From contig NZ_JACYHF010000008.1 of assembly GCF_016482685.1 (NCBI RefSeq), positions 124,001 through 188,000 on the forward strand: a stretch of 64,000 bases of DNA. The letters run 5' to 3'. Positions within the stretch are counted from its first letter, which is position 1; each line of letters begins with the position of its first letter. Under the pieces are notes generated by a model. The model did no database searches, had not been told where the DNA came from, and was given only the letters and a program-made list of their open reading frames with translations. The DNA is from Streptomyces sp. DSM 110735 (lineage in GTDB: Bacteria; Actinomycetota; Actinomycetes; Streptomycetales; Streptomycetaceae). Shown here piece after piece: positions 52,870-62,999 of this stretch. A program made the translations under genes and the position numbers.

Positions 52870-54501
52870 TCAGCCCATGTGCGGGTAGCCGTACTCGGTC
52901 GGCGGCACCAGGGTCTCCTTGATGGCGCGGGTCAGCGTCCAGCGCATCAGGTTCTGCGGGGCGCCGGCCTTGTCGTCCGTGCCGGAGGCGCGGCCGCCGC
53001 CGAAGGGCTGCTGGCCGACGACGGCGCCGGTGGACTTGTCGTTGATGTAGAAGTTGCCCGCCGCGTAGCGGAGCTTCTCCATCGTGTACGCCGCCGCCGC
53101 ACGGTCGTTGGCGATGACCGAGCCGGTGAGGGCGTAGTCCGAGACCGACTCCATCTGGGTCAGCATCTCGTCGTACTTCTCGTCGTCGTAGACGTACACG
53201 CCGAGGATCGGGCCGAAGTACTCGGTGCGGAAGACCTCGTTCTCCGGGTCGGTGCACTCGATGACGGTCGGGCGGACGAAGTAGCCCACCGAGTCGTCGT
53301 AGGAGCCGCCCGCGACGATCGTGCAGGTGGGGTCCTCGGCGGCGCGGTCGATGGCGGCCTTGTTCTTGGCGAAGGAGCGCTCGTCGATGACCGCGCCGAT
53401 GAAGTTCGACAGGTCGGTGACGTCACCCATGGTGATGCCGTCGATCTCGGCCGCGAACTCCTCCTTGAAACCGGAGTTCCAGATGGAGGCGGGGATGTAG
53501 GCGCGGGAGGTGGCCGAGCACTTCTGGCCCTGGTACTCGAAGGCACCGCGGGTCAGCGCGGTCTTGAGCACGGCGCGGTCGGCGGAGGGGTGCGCGACCA
53601 CGAAGTCCTTGCCGCCGGTCTCGCCGACCAGGCGCGGGTAGGCGCGGTACTTCTCGATGTTGTTGCCGACCGTCTTCCACAGGTACTGGAAGGTCTTGGT
53701 CGAGCCGGTGAAGTGGATGCCCGCGAGGTCACGGTGCTCAAGGACGACCTCGGAGACCGCGATGCCGTCGCCGGTGACCAGGTTGATGACGCCCTTGGGC
53801 AGCCCGGCCTCCTCAAGGAGCTTCATCAGCAGCACGGCGGCGTGGGTCTGCGTCGGGGACGGCTTCCAGACCACCACGTTGCCCATGAGGGCGGGCGCGG
53901 TGGGCAGGTTGGCGGCGATGGCCGAGAAGTTGAACGGCGTGATCGCGTAGACGAAGCCCTCCAGCGGGCGGTGGTCCATGCGGTTCCACACGCCCGGGGA
54001 GTTGGCCGGGGGCTGCTCGGCCAGGATCTGGCGGGCGTAGTGCACGTTGAAGCGCCAGAAGTCGACCAGCTCGCAGGGGCTGTCGATCTCGGCCTGCTGG
54101 GCGGTCTTGGACTGGCCGAGCATGGTGGAGGCGGCGATGGTCTCGCGCCAGGGTCCGGCCAGCAGCTCGGCGGCGCGCAGGATGATCGCGGCGCGGTCGT
54201 CGAAGGACATCGCGCGCCAGGCGGGGGCGGCGGCCAGGGCGGCGTCGACGGCGTCCTGGGCGTCCTCGCGGGTGGCGTTGCGCAGGGTGCCGAGGACGGC
54301 CTTGTGGTTGTGCGGCTGGACGACCTGGAACGGCTCGCCGCCGCCCATCCGCTTCTCGCCGCCGATGGTCATCGGCAGGTCCACCGGGTTCTCGGCCAGC
54401 TCCTTGAGCTTGGCCTCCAGGCGGGCGCGCTCGGGCGAGCCGGGGGCGTAGCCGTGCACCGGCTCGTTGACGGGGGCGGGGACCTGGGTCACAGCGTCCA
54501 T
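52870..54501 (-). CDS. rocA: L-glutamate gamma-semialdehyde dehydrogenase
   Basis: 543 residues from ATG 54501. Aldehyde dehydrogenase of the P5C group: EGFVYAITPFNFSAIAANLP, GNVVVWKPSPTQTHAAVLL, HFTGSTKTFQYLW, general-base Glu in RLVGETGGKDFV, catalytic Cys in YQGQKCSATSRAY, and EVFRTEYFGPILGVYVY. Oxidises P5C/glutamate semialdehyde to glutamate with NAD in proline breakdown. It follows putA by 63 bp on the same strand, replacing the fused PutA of Gram-negatives. Confidence 0.95.
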   Translation of the reverse strand: MDAVTQVPAPVNEPVHGYAPGSPERARLEAKLKELAENPVDLPMTIGGEKRMGGGEPFQVVQPHNHKAVLGTLRNATREDAQDAVDAALAAAPAWRAMSFDDRAAIILRAAELLAGPWRETIAASTMLGQSKTAQQAEIDSPCELVDFWRFNVHYARQILAEQPPANSPGVWNRMDHRPLEGFVYAITPFNFSAIAANLPTAPALMGNVVVWKPSPTQTHAAVLLMKLLEEAGLPKGVINLVTGDGIAVSEVVLEHRDLAGIHFTGSTKTFQYLWKTVGNNIEKYRAYPRLVGETGGKDFVVAHPSADRAVLKTALTRGAFEYQGQKCSATSRAYIPASIWNSGFKEEFAAEIDGITMGDVTDLSNFIGAVIDERSFAKNKAAIDRAAEDPTCTIVAGGSYDDSVGYFVRPTVIECTDPENEVFRTEYFGPILGVYVYDDEKYDEMLTQMESVSDYALTGSVIANDRAAAAYTMEKLRYAAGNFYINDKSTGAVVGQQPFGGGRASGTDDKAGAPQNLMRWTLTRAIKETLVPPTEYGYPHMG

Positions 54502-54564
54502 GTGATCCGTTACTCCTTGGTGTGAGCGGGTGGTGGGGGGCTCGGCCGAGCGGGGTGGGGGGTT

Positions 54565-55491
54565 TCAGCCCTTGCTGACCATCGAGCGCAGGAAGAAGCG
54601 CAGGTTCGCCGGCTTCTCCGCGAGGCGCCGCATGAAGTAGCCGTACCAGTCGGTGCCGTAGGCGGTGTAGACACGCATCCGGTGGCCCTCGGCGGCGAGC
54701 CGCAGGTGCTCCTCGCTCCGGATGCCGTAGAGCATCTGGAACTCGTACTCGTCGAGCTTACGACCGGCGCGGTGGGCGAGTTCCTGCGCGATGGCGATGA
54801 GGCGCGGGTCGTGCGACCCGATCATCGGGTAGCCCTCGCCCTCCATGAGGATCCGCAGGACGCGCACGTACGCCTTGTCGATCTCGTGCTTCTGCTGGTA
54901 GGCGACCTCGGCGGGCTCCTTGTAGGCGCCCTTGACCAGGCGCACCCGGCTGCCCGCGGCGGCGAGGCGGCGGGCGTCGGCCTCGGTGCGGAAGAGGTAC
55001 GCCTGGATGACGCAGCCGGTCTGCGGGAAGTCCTTCCGCAGCTCCTCGTGGATGGCGAACATCGAGTCGAGGGTGGTGTGGTCCTCGGCGTCCAGCGTCA
55101 CCGTCGTGCCAATGGCGGCGGCCGCCTCGACGACGGGGCGGACGTTGGCGAGGGCCAGCTCGTGACCGCCGTCCAGCGCTTGGCCGAACATGGAGAGCTT
55201 GACCGACATCTCGACCTTCTCGCCCAGCTCCAGGAGCGCGAGGCGGTCGATCAGCGCGAGGTAGGCGTCGCGGGCGGCGTACGCCTGCTCGGGAGTGGTG
55301 ATGTCCTCGCCCACGACGTCCATCGTGAGCTGGAGACCCCGGGCGGTCAGATCCTCGATGATCGGGACGATGTCGTCCACGCCCTCGCCGGGGATGAAGC
55401 GGTCCACGACCTGCTTGGTCACGGGCGCCGCCGTGACGAGACGGCGCATCCGGTCGCTGCGCGACGCGGCGAGAATCACAGGACCCAGCAC
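54565..55491 (-). CDS. putA: Proline dehydrogenase
   Basis: 308 residues from GTG 55491 with TTGGAGGTG upstream. PRODH TIM barrel: MSVKLSMFGQALDGGHELA, TTLDSMFAIHEELRKDFP, VRLVKGAYKEPAEVAYQQK with the flavin-contacting lysine, EFQMLYGIRSEEHLRLA, and YGTDWYGYFMRRLAEKPANL. Oxidises proline to P5C with FAD, passing electrons to the membrane. First gene of the putA-rocA operon, divergent from a PucR-type regulator. Confidence 0.95.
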   Translation of the reverse strand: MLGPVILAASRSDRMRRLVTAAPVTKQVVDRFIPGEGVDDIVPIIEDLTARGLQLTMDVVGEDITTPEQAYAARDAYLALIDRLALLELGEKVEMSVKLSMFGQALDGGHELALANVRPVVEAAAAIGTTVTLDAEDHTTLDSMFAIHEELRKDFPQTGCVIQAYLFRTEADARRLAAAGSRVRLVKGAYKEPAEVAYQQKHEIDKAYVRVLRILMEGEGYPMIGSHDPRLIAIAQELAHRAGRKLDEYEFQMLYGIRSEEHLRLAAEGHRMRVYTAYGTDWYGYFMRRLAEKPANLRFFLRSMVSKG

Positions 55492-55525
55492 GGGGCACCT
55501 CCAACAGCACAAGCACCAAGCCGGC

Positions 55526-55537
55526 CGTCGGCCGACG
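55526..55537. promoter_or_regulatory. Candidate operator in the putA/PucR divergent promoter
   Basis: CGTCGGCCGACG at 55526-55537 is a perfect 12-bp palindrome in the 146-bp gap. A half-site CGTCGGCC recurs at 55589-55596. Likely target of the divergent regulator. Confidence 0.5.
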
Positions 55538-55637
55538 ATTTCGGCAACGGCGCGGAGAACCACCGTGAAACCTAAGGATCTCTTCGATCGTCGGCCATCG
55601 ACACCTGTCACGCATCCGTTCCCCCGATCTCAGACAG

Positions 55638-56915
55638 ATGTATGAAGGGCTCTCGGATATGCGGCAGAATGCCCGGGTGGCGGCGGATACCGGATCGTTT
55701 CACCGAGGCGACTACCAGGAGCTGGTGGACGAGATCTCGGAGCTGCTGGACGCCCCGGCGACCCTGGAGAGCCGGGACTTCGAGCTGATCGCCTTCGGGG
55801 CGTACGACAGCGAGGGCGACCTCGATCCCACGGCGCTGGACCCGGTGCGCGCCCGCTCGATCCTGACCCGGCGCTCGACGGCGGCGGTGCGGGCGTGGTT
55901 CGAGGGCTTCGGCATCACCCGGGCGACGGCGCCGGTGCGCATCCCGCCCACTCCGGAGGCGGGCGTGTACCGGGGAAGGATCTGCCTTCCGGTACGCCAT
56001 CGGGGTGTCGTCCTCGGCTATGTCTGGCTGCTGGACTACGACCCGGGTCCGACCGACGCGCAGCTCGCCGCCGCCATGCAGGTGACGGGGCGGATCGGCG
56101 CGCTGCTCGCGGACGAGGCGCGGGCGGGGGCGGGGCTCGGGCGGGAGCTGCGGGCGGTGCTGACCGCCGAGGAGGGGTGGCAGCGGGACATGGCGGTGAC
56201 CGAGCTGCGCACGGCGCTCGGTCCGCGCGCGGACGGCCCGCACACCGTGGTCTGTCTGGCTCCCTGGCCCTCGGCCGACCCCGACGACGCCCCCTCGGTG
56301 CGGACGGTCCCGCACGCCACCGCGCTGTGCACGGTGCCGTGGGGCGCCACCGGGCAGAGCCTCGCGGTGCTGGTGCGGCTGCGCAGTACGGACGTGACGG
56401 CTCCGGCGCTGACGGCGGCGGCGCGGCTGGCGCAGGAGGCGGAGGGCGCGAAGGGCGGGGGTCGCGCGGGCGGGTCCGGCGTCGGTGTGGGGGCGGGGTC
56501 CCGTGTCGGTGTCGGTGTCGGTGAACCCCGGAGCGGGATCGCGGAGCTGGGGGCGGTCTGGCGGGAGGCGTCGGCGGCGGCGCGGGCGGCGCTGGCCGAG
56601 CCGCGGTTCGGACCGGTCGCGCAGTGGCGCGGGATCGGGCCGTACCGGCTGCTGACCGCGCTGCCGCCGAGCGTGGTGCAGGACCCGGTGGTACTGCCGC
56701 TGCTCTCCCCCGCCCAGCACGAACTGGCCCGCACCGCCGAGGTGTATCTCGACTGCGCGGGCCAGGCGGGGCGGGCGGCGGCCGAGCTGGGCATCCACCG
56801 GCAGACGCTGTACTACCGGCTCTCCCGGGTGGAGCGGCTGACCGGGCTCGACCTGGACGACGGCGAGGACCGGCTGCTGCTGCACATGGCGCTGAAGCGG
56901 GCGCGGCTGGGCTGA
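55638..56915 (+). CDS. PucR/CdaR-type regulator of proline catabolism
   Basis: 425 residues from ATG 55638; ATG 55659 is also possible and closer to a GAAGGG tract. The C-terminal PucR helix-turn-helix is clear: AEVYLDCAGQAGRAAAELGIHRQTLYYRLSRVERLTGLDLD. The N-terminal ~130 residues hold a GAF-like sensor (LESRDFELIAFGAYDSEG; ICLPVRHRGVVLGYVWLLD), and a Gly/Val-rich spacer (GGSGVGVGAGSRVGVGVG) lies near 275-295. Members next to put genes activate them in response to proline. It is divergent from putA, so it is the presumed PutR. Confidence 0.87.
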   Translation: MYEGLSDMRQNARVAADTGSFHRGDYQELVDEISELLDAPATLESRDFELIAFGAYDSEGDLDPTALDPVRARSILTRRSTAAVRAWFEGFGITRATAPVRIPPTPEAGVYRGRICLPVRHRGVVLGYVWLLDYDPGPTDAQLAAAMQVTGRIGALLADEARAGAGLGRELRAVLTAEEGWQRDMAVTELRTALGPRADGPHTVVCLAPWPSADPDDAPSVRTVPHATALCTVPWGATGQSLAVLVRLRSTDVTAPALTAAARLAQEAEGAKGGGRAGGSGVGVGAGSRVGVGVGEPRSGIAELGAVWREASAAARAALAEPRFGPVAQWRGIGPYRLLTALPPSVVQDPVVLPLLSPAQHELARTAEVYLDCAGQAGRAAAELGIHRQTLYYRLSRVERLTGLDLDDGEDRLLLHMALKRARLG

Positions 56916-56992
56916 GGTCAGCGCTTGTGTGCTCAGTCCTGTCGAGATCAGCCCTTCCGAGATGAGCCCTGCCGAACTCAGCCCTTCCGGTC

Positions 56993-57562
56993 TCAGCCCT
57001 TTCCGGCGGCCTCGATGACCTGGCGCAACCCCTCGGTGAGCGCGTCCCCGTCCGGGGCGGTCTTCGGGTCGAAGGCCCACTGGCCGATGAGACCGGTCAT
57101 CAGGGTCAGATAGAAGCGCCCGAGGGTGTCGGCGGTCTCGTCGCCCACCTCCTCCTCCGGGACGCCCATGAGCAGGGCGATCAGACCGCGACCGCCCTCC
57201 CGCTGTTCGCGCGCCAGGTACTCGCGCACTTCGGGCAGTTCGATGGTCATGACCTCCATGCCGAGCCGGAAGACCGACCCGGGCTCGCGCATGGTGGTGA
57301 CGATGTTCGACCACACCCAGCGGAAGCGCTCCAGCGAGCCGGGGGCACCTTCGGGCTCGGCTCCTCCGAAGGCGTCCCCGGCGTCGTCCACCAGCGCCAC
57401 GTACGCCCGTGCCAGCAAGGCGTCCTTGGAGCCGTAGTGGTAGCCGATGGAGGCCAGGTTGGTGCCGGACTCCTTCACGATGTCGCGCGCCGTGGTCCGG
57501 GCGAACCCCTTCGCCAGCAGGCAGCGCTTGGCGCCTTCGAGCAGATCCTCACGGTGTCCCAT
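56993..57562 (-). CDS. TetR-family transcriptional regulator
   Basis: 189 residues from ATG 57562 (MGHREDLLEGAKRCLLAKGF); ATG 57586 (MAPGTLTG...) has a better AGGA site but then overlaps the operator. N-terminal helix-turn-helix TTARDIVKESGTNLASIGYHYGSKDALLARAY is typical TetR. The C-terminal ligand domain contains FRLGMEVMTIELPEVREYLA and FYLTLMTGLIGQWAFDP. It is divergent from an MFS exporter and two direct repeats lie between them, so it should repress the exporter and itself. Confidence 0.92.
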   Translation of the reverse strand: MGHREDLLEGAKRCLLAKGFARTTARDIVKESGTNLASIGYHYGSKDALLARAYVALVDDAGDAFGGAEPEGAPGSLERFRWVWSNIVTTMREPGSVFRLGMEVMTIELPEVREYLAREQREGGRGLIALLMGVPEEEVGDETADTLGRFYLTLMTGLIGQWAFDPKTAPDGDALTEGLRQVIEAAGKG

Positions 57563-57584
57563 GCCGGTCAGCGTACCCGGAGCC

Positions 57585-57627
57585 ATACAAGCGTCCTAGA
57601 CGCATGACTTATACAAGCGTTCTAGAC
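57585..57627. promoter_or_regulatory. Tandem TetR-type operators between regulator and exporter
   Basis: ATACAAGCGTCCTAGAC at 57585-57601 and ATACAAGCGTTCTAGAC at 57611-57627 differ at one base and start 26 bp apart. The first contains the perfect palindrome GCGTC-CTA-GACGC. A third AAGCGT starts at 57628. This pattern fits two TetR dimers on the divergent promoter. Confidence 0.75.
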
Positions 57628-57658
57628 AAGCGTTTAATACGTGCGTACATTTCTCGGC

Positions 57659-59257
57659 ATGGTGAATCCGACGAGCACCACCCCGACTCCCGCCCAGGAC
57701 ACGCCCGTTCGCGCCGGACGCCGCGAATGGACCGCGCTGGGCGTGCTAATGCTGCCGCTGCTGCTGGTCTCGATGGACGTCTCGGTGCTGTACTTCGCGA
57801 CCCCCGCGATCAGCGCCGACCTCCGTCCGAGCGGCACCCAGCAGCTCTGGATCTTCGACATCTACGGCTTCGTCCTGGCCGGGCTGCTGATGACGATGGG
57901 CGCGCTCGGCGACCGCTTCGGCAGCCGTCGGCTGCTGCTCACCGGCGCCGCCGCCTTCGGCGCCGCCTCGGTCCTCGCCGCGTACGCCGACAGCGTGGCG
58001 ACCCTGATCGCGGCCCGCGCGGTGCTCGGCGTCGGCGGCGCGACCCTGATGCCGTCGACCATGGCGCTGCTGCGCACCATGTTCACCGACCCCGCCGAGC
58101 GAGCGAAGGCGATCGGGCTGTGGTCCGGGGTGATGACCGGCGGCATCGCGCTGGGCTCGGTGATGAGCGGGGTCCTGGTCGAGCACTTCTGGTGGGGCTC
58201 GGTGTTCCTGGTCAACCTGCCCGCGATGCTTCTGCTGCTGGCGCTCGGTCCGGTCCTGCTCCCCGAGTCACGCAGGACGGTCTCCGGTCGCTTCGACTGG
58301 CCGAGCGTGCCGCTGTCCCTGGCCGCCGTCCTGCCCGTGGTCTACGGGCTGAAGGAGATCCCCTCCGAGGGCTGGCACCCGCTGTACGTCGTCTCGGTGA
58401 CGGTCGGTCTGCTCTTCGCCGCGCTCTTCGTCCACCGCCAGCGCACGGTCGCCGCGCCGCTGGTGCCGCTCACCCTGCTGCGGCGGCGCGGGTTCACCCC
58501 GGCGCTGGTGCTGACGCTGGTGTCCGCGTTCGGGATGCTGGGCTCGGCCATCTACACCACGCAGTACATCCAGTCGGTGCTCGGCAAGAGCCCGCTCTCG
58601 GCGGCGCTGTGGAGCCTGCTGCCCTCGGTGCTCATCGGGGTGGTGGGTCCGGTGACCGCGGCGCTCGTCGCCCGGGGCGCGGACCGGGGCCGGGTGGTCG
58701 CCGCCGGGTTCGCGGTCTCCGCCGCCGGATACGTCCTGCTGGCGCTCACGGGGACCGACTCGCTGTGGCTGGTGCTCGCCGGGGCGGGGGTGCTGGCGTC
58801 GGGCGCGGTGATGGTGATGTCGCAGCTCACGGACATGGCGATGGGCACCGCACCGGCGGAGCGGGCGGGCACCGCGTCCTCGCTGCTGGAGACGGCCACG
58901 GAACTGGGCGGGGCGCTCGGGATGGCGTTCCTGGGCTCGGTCGGCGCCGCCGTCTACCGGCACCAGATGCCCTCGGACGCGCCCGGTCCGGCCCGCGAGA
59001 CCCTCGGCGGCGCCCTGGCCACCGCCGCCCAACTGCCCGGCCGTACCGGCGAGGCGCTGCTGACCTCGGCACGCGAGGCGTTCACGCACGGGATGTGCGC
59101 GGCGGCGGTCACCGGGGCGGTGGTGCTGGTGCTTGCCGCGGTGGGGGCGGTGGTGAGCCTGCGGAGGCCGGCCACGGAGCGGACCGGCACCGGTCAGCCC
59201 GGTGAGGAGCGGCGCGACGCGGACAAGCGTCCCGTGGAGCAGCTCGACCCCCGGTAG
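57659..59257 (+). CDS. MFS drug-type exporter, DHA2 (14-helix) family
   Basis: 532 residues from ATG 57659; GTG 57641 is an alternative. DHA2/QacA-type layout with 14 predicted helices. Marks include LLLVSMDVSVLYFATPAISADL (helix 1, with acidic residue), motif A GALGDRFGSRRLL, GVMTGGIALGSVMSG in helix 5, and a hydrophilic tail (TERTGTGQPGEERRDADK). It should be a proton-driven exporter of cationic or hydrophobic toxicants, induced by the ligand of the divergent TetR protein. Confidence 0.93.
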   Translation: MVNPTSTTPTPAQDTPVRAGRREWTALGVLMLPLLLVSMDVSVLYFATPAISADLRPSGTQQLWIFDIYGFVLAGLLMTMGALGDRFGSRRLLLTGAAAFGAASVLAAYADSVATLIAARAVLGVGGATLMPSTMALLRTMFTDPAERAKAIGLWSGVMTGGIALGSVMSGVLVEHFWWGSVFLVNLPAMLLLLALGPVLLPESRRTVSGRFDWPSVPLSLAAVLPVVYGLKEIPSEGWHPLYVVSVTVGLLFAALFVHRQRTVAAPLVPLTLLRRRGFTPALVLTLVSAFGMLGSAIYTTQYIQSVLGKSPLSAALWSLLPSVLIGVVGPVTAALVARGADRGRVVAAGFAVSAAGYVLLALTGTDSLWLVLAGAGVLASGAVMVMSQLTDMAMGTAPAERAGTASSLLETATELGGALGMAFLGSVGAAVYRHQMPSDAPGPARETLGGALATAAQLPGRTGEALLTSAREAFTHGMCAAAVTGAVVLVLAAVGAVVSLRRPATERTGTGQPGEERRDADKRPVEQLDPR

Positions 59258-59267
59258 CGGGAAACGG

Positions 59268-59311
59268 CGGAGCGCCGGGCGGAACCGATGATCGGTCCGC
59301 CCGGCGCTCCG
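59268..59311. terminator. Bidirectional terminator between the MFS gene and serA
   Basis: About 20 bp of stem (GGAGCGCCGGGCGG...ACCGAT with its complement) with one bulged A and a minimal loop, between convergent genes. Confidence 0.85.
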
Positions 59312-59334
59312 TCACGTACGCGGAGGGTACGTAC

Positions 59335-60924
59335 TCAGACCAGGTTCACCGACCGGGCGGACGTCGCCCCGATCTCCTCGGCCAGCTCGGTCAGCGTGGC
59401 CGGGGAGACCGTGTCGTCCACGGTCAGCACGGCCAGCGCCTCGCCGCCCGCCGCCGCGCGGGCGACCTGCATACCGGCGATGTTGATGCCCGCCTCGCCC
59501 AGGACCCGGCCGACGGTGCCGACGACACCGGGACGGTCCTCGTAGCGCAGGACGACCATGTGCTCGGCGAGCGCGAGGTCGACGTCGTACTCCCCGACCG
59601 CCACGATCTTCTGGACGTGCTTGGGACCGGCCAGCGTGCCGGAGACCGAGACCTCCTCGCCGCCCGCGAGGGTGCCGCGCACGGTGACCACGTTGCGGTG
59701 GTCGGCGGACTCGGAGCTGGTGGTCAGGCGGACCTCGACGCCGCGCTCCTGCGCGAACAGCGGCGCGTTGACGTAGGAGACCGTCTCGTCCACCACGTCC
59801 TCGAACACGCCCTTGAGCGCGGACAGCTCCAGGACCTTCACGTCGTGCTGGGTGATCTCGCCGTAGACCTCGACGTCGAGGCGGACCGCGACCTCGCCCG
59901 CCAGCGCGGTGAAGATGCGGCCGAGGCGCTCGGCGAGCGGCAGTCCGGGCTTGACGTCCTCGGCGATGACACCGCCCTGGACGTTCACCGCGTCCGGGAC
60001 CAGCTCACCGGCGAGCGCGAGGCGCACCGAGCGGGCCACCGCGATGCCCGCCTTCTCCTGAGCCTCGTCGGTGGAGGCGCCCAGGTGCGGGGTGCAGACG
60101 ACCTGGTCCAGCTCGAAGAGCGGGGAGTCGGTGCACGGCTCCTTCGCGTACACGTCGAGACCGGCGCCCGCGACGCGTCCCTCCTTGAGCGCCGCGTACA
60201 GCGCCGCCTCGTCCACGATGCCGCCGCGCGCGGCGTTGACGATCCGCACGGTCGGCTTGACCTTGCGCAGCGCCTCGTCGCCGATCAGACCGAGGGTCTC
60301 GGGGGTCTTCGGCAGGTGGACGGTGATGAAGTCGGAGACCTCGAGGAGTTCGTCCAGCGAGAGCACCTTGACGCCCATCTGCGCGGCCCGGGCGGGCTGC
60401 ACGTAGGGGTCGTAGGCGACGACCTTCATGCCGAAGGCGGACATGCGCTGCGCGACCAGGGCGCCGATGCGGCCGAGACCGACGACACCGAGGGTCTTCT
60501 CGGCCAGCTCGACGCCGGTGTACTTGCTGCGCTTCCACTCGCCGTTCTTCAGCGCGGTGTTGGCCTGCGGGATGTTGCGCGCGCTGGCCACGAGCAGACC
60601 GCAGGCCAGCTCGGCGGCGGTGACGATGTTGGAGGTGGGGGCGTTGACGACCATCACGCCGGCCTTGGTGGCGGCGGAGACGTCGACGTTGTCCAGGCCG
60701 ACGCCGGCTCGTGCGACGACCTTCAGCTTCTTGGCGACGGCGATCGCCTCGGCGTCGACCTTGGTCGCGGAGCGGACGAGGATCGCGTCCACGTCGGCGA
60801 TGGCGGGGAGCAGTTCGGCGCGGTCGGCTCCGTTGCAGTGCCGGATCTCGAAGTCCGGTCCGAGTGCGTCGACGGTCGCGGGCGACAGCTCTTCAGCGAT
60901 GAGTACGACGGGTTTCGAGCTCAC
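59335..60924 (-). CDS. serA: D-3-phosphoglycerate dehydrogenase
   Basis: 529 residues from GTG 60924. Long-form PGDH: PVVLIAEELSPATVDALG, VVARAGVGLDNVDVSAATKAG, Rossmann GVVGLGRIGALVAQRM, NAARGGIVDEAALYAALKEG and VCTPHLGASTDEAQEKAG hold the substrate and catalytic residues. Residues ~320-450 are the actinobacterial intervening (ASB) domain and ~455-529 an ACT domain (VVLRYEDRPGVVGTVGRVLGE) for serine feedback. First step of serine synthesis. Upstream gap to ilvC is 414 bp with a hairpin, so it is probably transcribed on its own. Confidence 0.96.
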   Translation of the reverse strand: MSSKPVVLIAEELSPATVDALGPDFEIRHCNGADRAELLPAIADVDAILVRSATKVDAEAIAVAKKLKVVARAGVGLDNVDVSAATKAGVMVVNAPTSNIVTAAELACGLLVASARNIPQANTALKNGEWKRSKYTGVELAEKTLGVVGLGRIGALVAQRMSAFGMKVVAYDPYVQPARAAQMGVKVLSLDELLEVSDFITVHLPKTPETLGLIGDEALRKVKPTVRIVNAARGGIVDEAALYAALKEGRVAGAGLDVYAKEPCTDSPLFELDQVVCTPHLGASTDEAQEKAGIAVARSVRLALAGELVPDAVNVQGGVIAEDVKPGLPLAERLGRIFTALAGEVAVRLDVEVYGEITQHDVKVLELSALKGVFEDVVDETVSYVNAPLFAQERGVEVRLTTSSESADHRNVVTVRGTLAGGEEVSVSGTLAGPKHVQKIVAVGEYDVDLALAEHMVVLRYEDRPGVVGTVGRVLGEAGINIAGMQVARAAAGGEALAVLTVDDTVSPATLTELAEEIGATSARSVNLV

Positions 60925-61338
60925 GTGAGTCCTCACAAGTCCAATGCGGACGGCCGTCCCGACGGCCGCTGGCGGAGGGGAGCGGCGCCGGGGAATTCCC
61001 GGTGCGCTCACGCGTCGTTCGGTGCGTGCTCTCGGTGTGCCGGACGAAGGTCCTCGTAGCGGAGCTACTAGGACCTTTGGCCGGTGCGGCGGGAGTGCGT
61101 GCCGGGCGGCGCGGGGGTGTGCCGGAAATTTCTCGGTGTCGCTTAGCCGCGTGGAAGACGCACGACACTGTGGGCCTGACGCGTATGTAGTGCTGCAGTG
61201 TAGTGGCGCCACGGGCGCCGGAGTCTGCCTCGGTGGAAGGATCACCCGGACGGGAAGCGCCGCTTTGTACGGTGCCCGCGCGCGGCTCCGCGACCGCGCT
61301 CCCCGGTGAGCGGGGAGCGCGGCCGCGGGGCCCGTCGG
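60925..61338 (-). other. ilvC-serA intergenic region with a long stem-loop
   Basis: 414 bp. It holds the ilvC terminator and a 14-bp stem with one mismatch (61047-61060 with 61064-61077, AAGGTCCTCGTAGC half, GGA loop) lacking a U tract, and GTGAG-TC-CTCAC at 60925-60936 overlapping the serA ribosome site. No convincing gene. Confidence 0.6.
61294..61322. terminator. Terminator hairpin downstream of ilvC
   Basis: CCGCGCTCCCC at 61294-61304 pairs perfectly with 61312-61322, 7-nt loop, 17 bp after the ilvC stop. Confidence 0.8.
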
Positions 61339-62337
<999 letters not shown>

Positions 62338-62453
62338 TGGAACTCTCCTTGATGTGCGGATGTGCGTCCCACCGTATTGCGGCGGGGTGAGGGAAGGTCT
62401 GGGGGTCTCGGCATCCGGTCGCCGCGCCGGTGCTGCGGCGACCGGGCCGGGGG

Positions 62454-62978
62454 TCACGCCGAGCGGTCGAGGGCGCGCAGCGAGCGGTCGGTGATGGAGC
62501 GGGCGCCGCGTCCGATGGCGATCGTGCCGGACTGGACCAGCTCCTTGATGCCGAAGGGTTCCAGCATCTTGAGCATGGCGGACAGCTTCTCGCCCGAGCC
62601 GGTGGCCTCGATGGTGACGGCTTCCGGGGAGACGTCGACGGTCTTGGCGCGGAAGAGCTGGACGATCTCGACGATCTGGGAGCGGGTCTCGTTGTCGGCG
62701 CGGACCTTCACCAGGACGAGTTCGCGCTGGACGGCCTGACCGGGCTCCAGCTCGACGATCTTGAGCACGTTGACGAGCTTGTTGAGCTGCTTGGTCACCT
62801 GCTCAAGCGGCAGGTCCTCGACGCCGACCACGATGGTGATGCGGGAGATGTCGGGGTGCTCGGTGACGCCCACCGCGAGCGAGTCGATGTTGAAGCCGCG
62901 GCGGGAGAAGAGGGCGGCGATGCGGGCGAGGATGCCCGGGGTGTTCTCCACCAGGACGGAGAGCGTGTGCTTGGACAT
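62454..62978 (-). CDS. ilvN: Acetolactate synthase small (regulatory) subunit
   Basis: 174 residues from ATG 62978. N-terminal ACT domain (HTLSVLVENTPGILARIAALFSRRGFN; HPDISRITIVVG), where valine binds for feedback inhibition, and a C-terminal ACT-like domain (RELVLVKVRADNETRSQIVE). It stimulates IlvB and gives it valine sensitivity. It starts 21 bp after the ilvB stop. Confidence 0.96.
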   Translation of the reverse strand: MSKHTLSVLVENTPGILARIAALFSRRGFNIDSLAVGVTEHPDISRITIVVGVEDLPLEQVTKQLNKLVNVLKIVELEPGQAVQRELVLVKVRADNETRSQIVEIVQLFRAKTVDVSPEAVTIEATGSGEKLSAMLKMLEPFGIKELVQSGTIAIGRGARSITDRSLRALDRSA

Positions 62979-62999
62979 GGTCGTTTACGTCTCTCTCGC

